A stretch of DNA of 64,000 bases from TMP-24 sp046348855 (GTDB lineage: Bacteria > Pseudomonadota > Alphaproteobacteria > Rhodobacterales > Rhodobacteraceae), in the NCBI GenBank assembly GCA_046348855.1, contig JAXMDK010000001.1, positions 1 through 64,000 on the forward strand. Reading direction: 5' to 3'. The stretch's first letter is position 1. Each line of letters starts with the position of its first letter. The notes under the pieces were generated by a model. The model was given only the letters and a program-made list of their open reading frames with translations, did no database searches and was not told where the DNA came from. Of the stretch, positions 42,494 to 50,651 are shown piece after piece. Position numbers and translations under genes: made by a program.

Positions 42494-44143
42494 TCAGAGC
42501 CGGGCGATGAGCGCGCGCTGATCGGCCCAGGCGATCGGCAGGTTGGCGTTGATCAGGGCTTCACAGGTCAGGCCGACCGGCTGGCGCCCTTCGGCAATCA
42601 TCTGCACGATGTCGGGGGCCAGGAAGGCGAGGGGGAGCATCTGCTGGATGCGCTGCTTCCAGACGCGCTCGCGCTCGGCAATCTCGGCATAGCTCTCGCC
42701 CCGGGTCAGCGCCGCGAACCAGCTGCGCGCCTTGACGATATTGCGGATCAGCACCTTGTCAACCTCGGCCGGGCGGTCGCCAAGCACCACCCTGGTCTCG
42801 ACCCCGCGCCGGCGGATGCGGAACGGCGCCGCGATGCGGAGCTGGTCCGGTTGCAGACGCTCGGCAGATATGGCCAGCCGCTCGGCAAGGAGGTCCGGCT
42901 TCAGGCAGATCAGCATCTTGCCCGGCGCAATCTCGACGCGCTCGACGAGCACCCGCAAAGTGGCATTGGCATGCGAACCGGCAAAGAGCCGCACCAGATC
43001 GTCGATGCCCGCAGTGAGGGCTGCCATCTCGCTGGCGGCCGGATCGGCGATGATCCGGCTCGCCTGACCGGGCGCGGTGAGCCAGGCCCGCAAGCGCCCG
43101 ATGATCCCCTGCTCGATCTCCGGGGCCGGCAGGCGCCAGGCATCGGGATGCGCGACGGTGCGATCGGTCACCAGCCGGTTCGAGACATAGTAGCGCAAGC
43201 GATGGCCGTTCTTGCGGCTGTGGCTCGGGGTGAGGCGATCACCGGTCTCGTCGAAGAGCTTGCCCGCCAGGGGTGAGGCATGGGCCGCCGAGCGCTTGCC
43301 GCGCGGGCGGGCGGCGCCATCCTTGAGGAGCCCCTGGACCGCATCCCAGTCGGCCGGGGCGATGATCGCCGGATGCTGGCCCTCGTGGATCACCTGCCGA
43401 TGGCGGATGCGGCCAGCATAGACCGGATTGGTCAGGATATGATGGATGTGACCGCGCCCGAACGGGCCGCCGCCGCTGATCTTGCCGTCCGGCGCGGTTC
43501 GGATGCGGGTTCGGAGGCCAAGATCCGCGGCGCGGTCGCGCACCGAGAGGATCGAACCTTCGTCACGGTAGAGATCATAGATCTGCCGGATGGTCATGGC
43601 TTCGCTCGCGTCGATCTCCAGCGTGCGGCCCGCTGCCCGGTAGCCCAGGGGCACATTGCCGCCCATCCACAGGCCTTTCCGCTTCGAGGCGGCGATCTTG
43701 TCGCGGATGCGCTCGGCGGTGACCTCGCGTTCGAACTGGGCGAAGGAGAGAAGCATGTTCAAGGTCAGCCGTCCCATCGAGGTCGCGGTGTTGAAGGATT
43801 GGGTGACCGAGACGAAGGAGGCACCGGCCCGATCCAGCCGCTCGACGATCTTGGCGAAGTCGGCGAGCGACCGGGTCAGCCGGTCGATCTTGTAAAGGAC
43901 GATCTGATCGACGCGCCCGGCATCGACATCGGCGAGGAGCCGCTGCATCGCCGGGCGGTCGAGCGTGCCGCCGGAGAGGCCGCCATCGTCATAGTCGGTC
44001 GGCAGGAGCACCCAACCCTCGGCCTTCTGGCTGGCGACATAGGCGGCGCAGGCCTCGCGTTGGGCGTGAAGCGAGTTGAAGGCCTGTTCGAGTCCGTCTT
44101 CGGAGCTCTTGCGGGTATAGATGGCGCAGCGGACCAGACCCAT
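42494..44143 (-). CDS. Large serine recombinase
   Basis: The ATG at 44143, overlapping the DUF2924 stop, gives 549 residues. The N-terminal resolvase domain (about 1-150) has the catalytic Ser in AIYTRKSSEDGLEQAFNS and the DYDDGGLSGGTLDRPA segment. The recombinase domain follows (about 170-290: GNVPLGYRAAGRTLEI and HILTNPVYAGRIRHR). A zinc-ribbon-like part is weak; the C-terminal ~200 residues are helical. Such enzymes integrate or excise phages and islands. It is coupled to the DUF2924 gene, a pairing common in alphaproteobacterial elements. Confidence 0.93.
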   Translation of the reverse strand: MGLVRCAIYTRKSSEDGLEQAFNSLHAQREACAAYVASQKAEGWVLLPTDYDDGGLSGGTLDRPAMQRLLADVDAGRVDQIVLYKIDRLTRSLADFAKIVERLDRAGASFVSVTQSFNTATSMGRLTLNMLLSFAQFEREVTAERIRDKIAASKRKGLWMGGNVPLGYRAAGRTLEIDASEAMTIRQIYDLYRDEGSILSVRDRAADLGLRTRIRTAPDGKISGGGPFGRGHIHHILTNPVYAGRIRHRQVIHEGQHPAIIAPADWDAVQGLLKDGAARPRGKRSAAHASPLAGKLFDETGDRLTPSHSRKNGHRLRYYVSNRLVTDRTVAHPDAWRLPAPEIEQGIIGRLRAWLTAPGQASRIIADPAASEMAALTAGIDDLVRLFAGSHANATLRVLVERVEIAPGKMLICLKPDLLAERLAISAERLQPDQLRIAAPFRIRRRGVETRVVLGDRPAEVDKVLIRNIVKARSWFAALTRGESYAEIAERERVWKQRIQQMLPLAFLAPDIVQMIAEGRQPVGLTCEALINANLPIAWADQRALIARL

Positions 44144-44577
44144 CACCCGATCCCGAAGAAGCGCGGGCCCGACCAGCGCACCCCGGTGATCCGGCGGGCG
44201 ATCGCCGAAAGCGAGCGGTAGCACTTGCCGTCCATCTGGAAGCCGGCCGCGATCACCTCGACCCGATAGGTGCGACCGTTCCAGTCCCGCATCAGGCACA
44301 CGCCGGGGCGCAGGGCCGCGGCGGAGCCGGCGGCCGCGACCTTGCCCGCGGCAATGGACGTGAGCGCCTTGATCGCCCGGGGCGGCACATCGCCCTCCTC
44401 ATCGATCTGCGCCGCATGGCCCAACGCCCGCTGCAGAAAGCCGAGCGAGACATTGCGGGGAGCGGTGCAGCCGAAGCGTCGCTGCCAGAGCGCGAGGAGG
44501 GCCGGCCGGTCGAGGGCGAGGATCTCGGCGAGGGGGACCGGGTCCGGTCGCCGGAGACGGAGGGCGCCACCGCTCAT
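44143..44577 (-). CDS. DUF2924 family protein
   Basis: The ATG at 44577 gives 144 residues. The DUF2924 signature is visible: LDRPALLALWQRRFGCTAPR, VSLGFLQRALGHAAQI, then LRPGVCLMRDWNGRTYRVEV and YRSLSAIARRITGVRWSGPR. The C-terminal part is a DNA-associated domain found almost always next to a large serine recombinase, as here. It probably assists recombination, but this is inferred from its constant neighbour. The start has no Shine-Dalgarno and overlaps the stop of a tiny upstream frame (44574-44642). Confidence 0.88.
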   Translation of the reverse strand: MSGGALRLRRPDPVPLAEILALDRPALLALWQRRFGCTAPRNVSLGFLQRALGHAAQIDEEGDVPPRAIKALTSIAAGKVAAAGSAAALRPGVCLMRDWNGRTYRVEVIAAGFQMDGKCYRSLSAIARRITGVRWSGPRFFGIG

Positions 44578-44642
44578 CGGCGGGTCCGGGGCAGGGGGTT
44601 GGCTGGCACGACATGAATCTCCTTCTGCAGTTTGACACGCAC
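44574..44642 (-). CDS. Possible 22-residue ORF coupled to the DUF2924 gene
   Basis: From a GTG at 44642 a short frame (VRVKLQKEIHVVPANPLPRT and two Arg) ends in a TGA that overlaps the DUF2924 start (ATGA). The DUF2924 start itself lacks a ribosome-binding site, so coupling would explain its translation. The frame stays open further upstream without an ATG. Low confidence as a real product. Confidence 0.3.
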   Translation of the reverse strand: MRVKLQKEIHVVPANPLPRTRR

Positions 44643-44837
44643 GTGGTTGGGCGGACCGTCGGTTGGGGCCAAGGTTCCGGGCACCGATGCAGCAGCCGGC
44701 GCGATTGCGACTGACGCGTGCCGGGCGCGCGAAGTCCAGTCGGAAGAGGGCAGAGAGCCTGATCGAGAGCAACGGCAGGTCGGGCAGGGCGCGCCGCCGA
44801 CCTGGTCCGGTTCAGAGTTCCGTCAATCCGGCCTCGA

Positions 44838-45533
44838 TCAGGCCCGCTTCTGCGCGACCGCGGCGCAGATCCGCAGGCGTTCCGTTCGGGTGGCTGCCTC
44901 ACGCGGAGACGCGAGAAAGGTGGCACTTGAATAAAGTCCCTCCTGCACGAGGCGCTTGCACAGAATATCGTAGCGCTGCGCGTATGAAGCGCGTTTGAAG
45001 GCAGGATCGACTGCGAAGTGCGGCTGCTTGTCGGCAACGGGTGTGTTGGACTTCGGACAATCTTCGACGAGCATGACCCATCCGAGAAAAGGGCGCGAAA
45101 CGTCGCTCCCGAACGCACCCTCTCGGAAGGCGGTCCAAAGATCGTGCGCGGTGCCGATGGCTTCCTCGCAACGGTTATTGAAGTTGTTCCCGAAAGACGG
45201 GCCGACCTGTGATTTGAATTCGACGGCGGCGACAAGCTCGCCCCGATACATAACCAGCATGTCCCACAGCTTTGTCGGTCTGAAAAAGCCTGGCAGCGTC
45301 AAGACGCGCTGCTGCACGCAGATATCGGCAAGCGCAAGCCCGTTGGCCTCGACAAGGGTCTGGGCGATGGCGAGGAAGCCGTCCATGTTCTTGCCCGCCG
45401 TGACAGCGCCGCGCGCCCCCGCATCCTGATTTCCTGACTCGATCTGCCGCGCCAGCGCGGCTTCGCGGTTGCCCCAAAACAGCTTTACCGCTTCGCGCGC
45501 CTGTTCTTCGTAGTTGGCAAGATCAAGACTCAT
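44838..45533 (-). CDS. PaeR7I/XhoI-family type II restriction endonuclease
   Basis: The 231-residue protein matches PaeR7I: AVTAGKNMDGFLAIAQTLVE, LTLPGFFRPTKLWDMLVMYR, AVEFKSQVGPSFGNNFNNRC and EEAIGTAHDLWTAFREGAFG. The VEFKSQ segment supplies the D/E-x-K residues of the PD-(D/E)XK core. The family cuts CTCGAG. It overlaps the methyltransferase gene by 4 bp. GC content is lower than in the core genome, as expected for a mobile RM system. Confidence 0.9.
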   Translation of the reverse strand: MSLDLANYEEQAREAVKLFWGNREAALARQIESGNQDAGARGAVTAGKNMDGFLAIAQTLVEANGLALADICVQQRVLTLPGFFRPTKLWDMLVMYRGELVAAVEFKSQVGPSFGNNFNNRCEEAIGTAHDLWTAFREGAFGSDVSRPFLGWVMLVEDCPKSNTPVADKQPHFAVDPAFKRASYAQRYDILCKRLVQEGLYSSATFLASPREAATRTERLRICAAVAQKRA

Positions 45534-47242
45534 GTGTCACTTGTCCCTTCAATCAATTTCAACTCTTCGGGGCTCAGGCCGTAGAGTTCCGATACAATTT
45601 CGTTGAGAGCATGGCGGTCGCTCGCTTCCGCGTAGCGTGCGAGTTTCTCGCGCAGATCGGCACTCACGTTCGACCACTTCGGAATTCTGATTTTGCGAAG
45701 ATACTGCGCCTGAAAGCGCAGATAACCGCCCCGCATGCGGGTGCAGTAGAGTCCGACGAACAACCGTGCGATGCCCGACCGCATGACGGCCTGGAGCGCA
45801 AGAACCTCCCATTCATCGGACGTGATGAAATACAGATTGTGGTGTGGGTAAAGCTTGCCTTTCTCGTGCACGATGGAAGCATCCCCCTTGATGTCGGGGA
45901 TGAGTAATTTCTCGCGGTGAGTTAGTTCCGGGTAAATGCGGTCGATGGTGCGATACCAGCCGCGAGGGTTCTTCGCCGCGACATGGCGGCCTGCGATCTG
46001 CTCCTTCCGTTCTTCGAGATAGGCACGCAGCTTGGGAAAATCCTCGAGATCCACAAGCTTGCCGTCATCGGCGAAGGGATTGACGATCCCTTTGCCCCGC
46101 CACAAGACATGACCCGCGAGGATATCGCGCGTCATCACCAAAGGGAGCTTTCGAGAAGGCTCAACGTCCAGCGCCTCGTAGTCGCCGATAAAGGCTTTGT
46201 CGGCTCCCGTGGCAACGCCGATCCCGACCTTGCAGCCTGCGTCTTCAAGGGCGGGAAACCGCTCTTCCAGTCGCCTTACCAGCGCCAATTCGTCGAAGGA
46301 ATCGAGCACCCACGGCTCGCCGCTGGATGCCGCATTCCTGATTTCGCGGACGCGACTCTTCGCAGGCACTCGTGCGGCGGTCAGATTGGAGGCAAGGGTC
46401 CTAAGAAAGGCCGCATCAACGGGCGGACGTGCGAAGACGCGCGTCACTTCCGAACGATCCTTGGCGATCACGGTAATGGCGGGATAGGCGCTGACCTCCG
46501 CGAGGAAGGCGTCGGTATCGACCATATCGACGTAGATTTTCAGGCTGTAGCTCTTGCTGACAAGTTCGCGCAGCTTCTTGCCGTACTTGTTCTTTATCCA
46601 GCGATCCGCACAAATGAAACCGAGCCTGCCGCCTTTGCCGAGCAAGGCCAGTGACCGCTCGATAAAGGGGACATAGATGTCGGCGCGGTCGTAAATGGTC
46701 TTGTAGCGCTGTCGGTACTCGCTCATTAGCGCATCAGGGATAGCCTCCTGACGGACGTAGGGCGGGTTCCCGACAACGTGGGTAAATTGCGCGTCGAAAC
46801 CTGCCAACAGGAAGTCACCCTGATATAGCCAGACATCGCACAGACGTGCCGCCTCGTCCCGCGCTATGCCGCTCTCCCGAAGGCGCTGCGCAACCAGTGC
46901 GCGCGTACCTTCGAAGGTGGAGCGATGCAGCTCGACGGCGCGGATAGCGGGCGCAAGATCGTCATAGGTGAGCTTGCCGTCGCGCGCGGCCACCGCGAGG
47001 AGGCGGTCGATGATCGGCAGCAGGAAATCACCGTTGCCGAAGGAAGGCTCAAGCAGGTGATAGTCGGTTAGCGGCGCATTGTCTGTGTAACCTGTAAGAT
47101 CGAGGATGAAATCGACGACTTCGCGCTTGGTGTAGATTGCGCCGCGCTCCTCGATCCCGCCTTCGGTCGCCAGCTTCTCCACGGCTTCGGTCACGGGACA
47201 GAAGCCGCGAAAAGCAGTCTGGAGGGCGAGCGTTACGGTCAT
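45530..47242 (-). CDS. PaeR7I-family adenine-specific DNA methyltransferase
   Basis: The ATG at 47242 is chosen because GAGGA lies 8 bp upstream; a start seven codons earlier lacks one. This gives 570 residues. SAM motif I is YHLLEPSFGNGDFLLP, and the catalytic motif IV is THVVGNPPYVRQE (NPPY), with later motif QGDFLLAGFDAQFT between. The enzyme methylates adenine in the CTCGAG site to protect host DNA. The C-terminal ~230 residues form the target-recognition region. It precedes its nuclease, the usual protective order. Confidence 0.92.
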   Translation of the reverse strand: MTVTLALQTAFRGFCPVTEAVEKLATEGGIEERGAIYTKREVVDFILDLTGYTDNAPLTDYHLLEPSFGNGDFLLPIIDRLLAVAARDGKLTYDDLAPAIRAVELHRSTFEGTRALVAQRLRESGIARDEAARLCDVWLYQGDFLLAGFDAQFTHVVGNPPYVRQEAIPDALMSEYRQRYKTIYDRADIYVPFIERSLALLGKGGRLGFICADRWIKNKYGKKLRELVSKSYSLKIYVDMVDTDAFLAEVSAYPAITVIAKDRSEVTRVFARPPVDAAFLRTLASNLTAARVPAKSRVREIRNAASSGEPWVLDSFDELALVRRLEERFPALEDAGCKVGIGVATGADKAFIGDYEALDVEPSRKLPLVMTRDILAGHVLWRGKGIVNPFADDGKLVDLEDFPKLRAYLEERKEQIAGRHVAAKNPRGWYRTIDRIYPELTHREKLLIPDIKGDASIVHEKGKLYPHHNLYFITSDEWEVLALQAVMRSGIARLFVGLYCTRMRGGYLRFQAQYLRKIRIPKWSNVSADLREKLARYAEASDRHALNEIVSELYGLSPEELKLIEGTSDT

Positions 47243-48072
47243 TGGCGATTCCTCGTCGAACATTCAGGGAACATGTTGCCTTTATAGCACTGATTGTGCA
47301 AGCCGCTCTAGGGCGCGCAAGATGTGGCCATATCGTATCGTGAGGCATCCCGCAGGATGCTTGATGACCCGCGCTGCACCTAGCCGGGAAATGCCCAACG
47401 CGCTCACTATCCGCCCGCATTTCGATCAATTGGCGCGTGTTTCTTCGGCGCGCCGCACTACGGCCGATTTGGGGAAGCTGCACCGCGGCACCGAGACAAT
47501 CTCAAGCGGCAGGTCTGGGCCGGTTCTACCGCTCGCCCGCTGATCGAGCTTGCTGTCCGGTGGCTCATCAGGCATAGGTTGCCTGTCGGCGCGGTGCGGC
47601 GGTGTGTGCCCTGAAAGCTTCGCCGATCGGGCGACTCGAGCACCCGGGTCGTCACTTTGCTGCCCGGGGTGAGTGGCGTGCTTGCTCTCGTCCAAACTAT
47701 TGGCACACCGATCTCTCTCGCCAAGGAGCGGACCTGTTGCGCGAAGAGCACGATTGGCCCGGAAAGTGCTCTTCCTCAGATGGATGGCCTGTCGATTTTT
47801 TGCGGTCTCCGACCTCGGCTGTGCGTCAGGATTTGCCGCCGGACCGTCAGGATCAGCCCGAAGGCCGTCAGGATCGGCCCGAGGACCGTCAGGATTGCTG
47901 GTCGGCTCCAAAATCCTGACACCTAGAGTGCCGAATCCGGCCGGTATGTCTGACAACGCATTGTAATGGATAGGTAATTTCCTGACGCCGGTAACCGTTT
48001 CCCGGGCCGGCTTGACAGAAGCTCCGCTTGGACACAGCAAGAACAGACCCGGTCCGAGAGGAGTGCTGTACC
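47243..48072. other. 830-bp intergenic region with tandem repeat
   Basis: No gene is recognised between the PaeR7I operon and the ParB-methyltransferase. Long open frames occur on both strands (e.g. 47426-48079 minus, 47602-47919 plus), but their products are low-complexity and unlike known proteins. A CTCGAG site lies at 47635-47640. A 21-bp tandem repeat and hairpin occupy 47824-47920. An upstream promoter for the methyltransferase must lie here or just before 48073. Confidence 0.5.
47824..47920. repeat. Four 21-bp tandem units plus terminal hairpin
   Basis: CGTCAGGAT starts units at 47824, 47845, 47866 and 47887, exactly 21 bp apart, with CG-rich bodies in between. The last unit forms a perfect 9-bp hairpin, GTCAGGATT (47888-47896) with AATCCTGAC (47912-47920). 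It could be a recombination or origin-type site, a terminator, or a protein-binding array. Confidence 0.65.
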
Positions 48073-49353
48073 ATGCCAACCGAAGTCGCCGTGAGTGAAC
48101 TCAAGCCCTGGGCGCGCAACGCCCGCAAGCATTCGCGCAAACAGCTGCAACAGATCGCCGCCAGCATCGAGGCCTTCGGCTTTCTGAATCCGGTCCTGAT
48201 CGATGCGGACAAGACCATCCTCGCCGGTCACGGGCGGGTGGAGGCGGCAAAGCTTCTGGGATGGACAAGGGTGCCCTGCCTCTATGTCGAACATCTGAGC
48301 GCGGCCGAGAAGCGCGCCTATGTGCTCGCCGACAACAAGATCGCGCTGAATGCCAGCTGGGATGAGGAACTGCTGGCGGAGGAGTTGCGGGCGCTTTCGG
48401 ATCCCGACCTTGGCATCACCGTCGATCTGACCGGCTTCTCGATCGCCGAGATCGATGCGCTGATCGAGCTCGATGCCCCGGAGGAAGATCGCAACCCGCG
48501 CGACGACCGCTTGCCGGTGTCAGTGTCGGCCCGGGTGCGGCCAGGCGATCTCTGGGCCCTCGGCCCCCACCGGCTGATCTGCGGTGACAGTTCCGACCCG
48601 GCGACGGTGGAGCGGCTGATGGCGGGATCGACGGCGCGCATGGTCTTCACCGACCCGCCCTACAATGTGCCGGTCGATGGCCATGTCGGCGGTGCCGGCC
48701 GGTTGCGCCACCGCGAGTTCGCCATGGCCTCGGGCGAGATGAGCCCGGAGGCCTTCACCGCCTTCCTGCGCCGGATCTTCGGCCATCTTGCCGACCATTC
48801 GCTCGACGGCTCGATCCATTTCATCTGCATGGACTGGCGCCATGTGGGCGAGGTTCAGGCGGCGGCGGACGGGATCTACAGCGCGCTGAAGAACCTGATC
48901 GTCTGGGTGAAGGAGGCCGGCGGCATGGGGAGTTTCTACCGCTCGCGTCATGAGCTGATCTTCGTCTTCAAGAAGGGGACGGCACCGCATCTAAACAGCT
49001 TCGAGCTCGGCCAGCACGGGCGCTATCGAACCAATGTCTGGGAATATCCCGGTGCGAGCCAGGCGGATCTGGTCCTGCATCCGACGGTGAAACCGGTCCG
49101 CATGATCGCCGATGCGATCCGCGATGTCTCCGGCCGGGGCGAGATCGTGCTCGATCTCTTCGGCGGCTCGGGCTCGACACTGATCGCTGCCGAGAAGACC
49201 GGGCGGCGCGCCTGCCTCGCCGAGATCGACCCGGCCTATGGTGACCTGATCCTGGCCCGCTGGGAAGCGTTTGCCCGTGACGAGGCGCAACTCCTGGAGC
49301 GCCGGGAGGAAAGTATGCCAGAAATCGACGCCGCGGAAATGACCCATGGCTGA
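48073..49353 (+). CDS. ParB-domain DNA (adenine/cytosine) methyltransferase
   Basis: The ATG at 48073 gives 426 residues. An N-terminal ParB-like nuclease/DNA-binding domain (about 1-105: VSELKPWARNARKHSRKQLQ) is followed by a beta-class methyltransferase. Motif IV is FTDPPYNVPVDG, and motif I comes later as LDLFGGSGSTLIAAEKTG. Such fusions are typical of prophages and integrated elements and methylate DNA without a cognate nuclease, or guard element DNA. The end overlaps the DUF5681 gene by 8 bp. Confidence 0.93.
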   Translation: MPTEVAVSELKPWARNARKHSRKQLQQIAASIEAFGFLNPVLIDADKTILAGHGRVEAAKLLGWTRVPCLYVEHLSAAEKRAYVLADNKIALNASWDEELLAEELRALSDPDLGITVDLTGFSIAEIDALIELDAPEEDRNPRDDRLPVSVSARVRPGDLWALGPHRLICGDSSDPATVERLMAGSTARMVFTDPPYNVPVDGHVGGAGRLRHREFAMASGEMSPEAFTAFLRRIFGHLADHSLDGSIHFICMDWRHVGEVQAAADGIYSALKNLIVWVKEAGGMGSFYRSRHELIFVFKKGTAPHLNSFELGQHGRYRTNVWEYPGASQADLVLHPTVKPVRMIADAIRDVSGRGEIVLDLFGGSGSTLIAAEKTGRRACLAEIDPAYGDLILARWEAFARDEAQLLERREESMPEIDAAEMTHG

Positions 49354-50371
49354 CGGTCGGGAGCCGGGCGCCACCGGGGGCACCGGGATGGTCGGCTATG
49401 GCCGGCCACCGGTCTCCGGGCGGTTCACCAAGGGACGTTCCGGCAATCCCAAGGGCCGTCCAAAGGGGGTAGGCAAGACCGGGGATCCGGCCGCCCAGCC
49501 AAAATCTCTCAACGAGACGGTGCGGACCGAGGCCGCGCGCGAGATCATTGTGACCGACCAGGACGGAAAGGTCCGGTCGGTCCCGGTGAGCGAGGTGATC
49601 GTGAAGAAACTCGCCGTGAACGCCGCAAAGGGCAGTCATCCCTCTTCCCGGACATTTACTCAACTGCTGGCCGCGGCGGAGCGCGAACTGGCCGCCCATC
49701 AGGCGCTGCCAGCCACTTCGATCGAGGCCGGGCTTCAACTCATGCAGGCGGTCTGGCTGCTCGAAAACACACCAGGGCTGGCCTTCCCGGCCATGCTGCC
49801 GCGGTCAGATGAGGTCGAGATCGACTTCGCCACCGGCATCGTCACCCTGCGCCGGCCGATGAGCCGGGCCGAACAGGCGCTTTGGGAGGGCTGCTGGATG
49901 ATGAAAGCGCGCTTCCGGGCCGAGCGAGATCTGTTCGCCCGTCATCGCGCCGATCCGGCCTTCGCGGGCTTCCGGATCGCTTTGGCGGAGCGCATGTCCA
50001 TCCTCGATCGGACCGGGCAGGTGATCGACCGGGTGCTCGTCGACACCTGGCATCTCACGCCCGCCGAACTCGTGGCACCGCCGCGCCATGTCCGCCCGGA
50101 CATGACCTGGGAATTTCTGCGTGGGGCGCTGTCACCGCCGGCGCTGCGACTTCTCGACGGGGCCGATGCCGCCCTTCTCAGCCAGCAGCTTTTGCGCCGC
50201 AGCTATGAGGTGGTGGCCGGTTTTGCCGGTCTCAAGGACGACCCGACGCCGCAGGCCCTCAGGGCGCGGCTGCTCGCGCATCCGGGCGTCAGTGCCAAAA
50301 CCCGGGGCGCGCTGTCGCTAGGGGGCGAAGGCGGCAGGCAGGCTATGCCGTTCGCGCAGTTGACGCCCTGA
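49346..50371 (+). CDS. DUF5681 domain protein
   Basis: The 341-residue protein has the DUF5681 start: SGRFTKGRSGNPKGRPKGVG, a basic DNA-binding-like stretch (about residues 24-45). A helical middle (about 60-150) and a C-terminal helical region with WHLTPAELVAPPRHVRPD follow. DUF5681 genes almost always sit next to ParB-methyltransferases in prophages and islands. The role may be in terminase-like or DNA-processing functions, but this is not established. The gene is coupled to the methyltransferase. Confidence 0.8.
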   Translation: MADGREPGATGGTGMVGYGRPPVSGRFTKGRSGNPKGRPKGVGKTGDPAAQPKSLNETVRTEAAREIIVTDQDGKVRSVPVSEVIVKKLAVNAAKGSHPSSRTFTQLLAAAERELAAHQALPATSIEAGLQLMQAVWLLENTPGLAFPAMLPRSDEVEIDFATGIVTLRRPMSRAEQALWEGCWMMKARFRAERDLFARHRADPAFAGFRIALAERMSILDRTGQVIDRVLVDTWHLTPAELVAPPRHVRPDMTWEFLRGALSPPALRLLDGADAALLSQQLLRRSYEVVAGFAGLKDDPTPQALRARLLAHPGVSAKTRGALSLGGEGGRQAMPFAQLTP

Positions 50372-50651
50372 GGATCGCCGGGCGTCGGTCATGCGCGGCG
50401 CTCCAGGTCCGAATCGCACAAAGGAAACATTTGCCTGATTCCCGTCTCCCACGGTCCTGAGGCCTCGTCAGACGAAGCGATGAGACTGCCCTCGCATGAA
50501 GCGCGGCCTGGAGGGACGGTGCATAGGTTGCGCCGCATCCGCTTTCGACCACTTCCCTTCGTGTCCGCCGATCCGGTGTTCACGGCCCATTGACAGGCTA
50601 GGTGAACTTGACGCAGCCTCTCGACAATCATTGCGTGTTTTGGGGGATTTG

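Noticed and set aside
47824..47920. Possible CRISPR array
   Set aside because: The units are tandem without unique spacers, and no cas gene is near.
47426..48079. 217-residue minus-strand frame with in-frame DPDG repeats
   Set aside because: The repeats arise because the 21-bp tandem DNA unit is a multiple of three; the rest is low complexity and has no convincing start.
50590..50640. TTGACA/TTGACG boxes upstream of the RHS gene as a sigma-70 promoter
   Set aside because: No acceptable -10 box lies at 16-18 bp from either; the promoter could not be placed.
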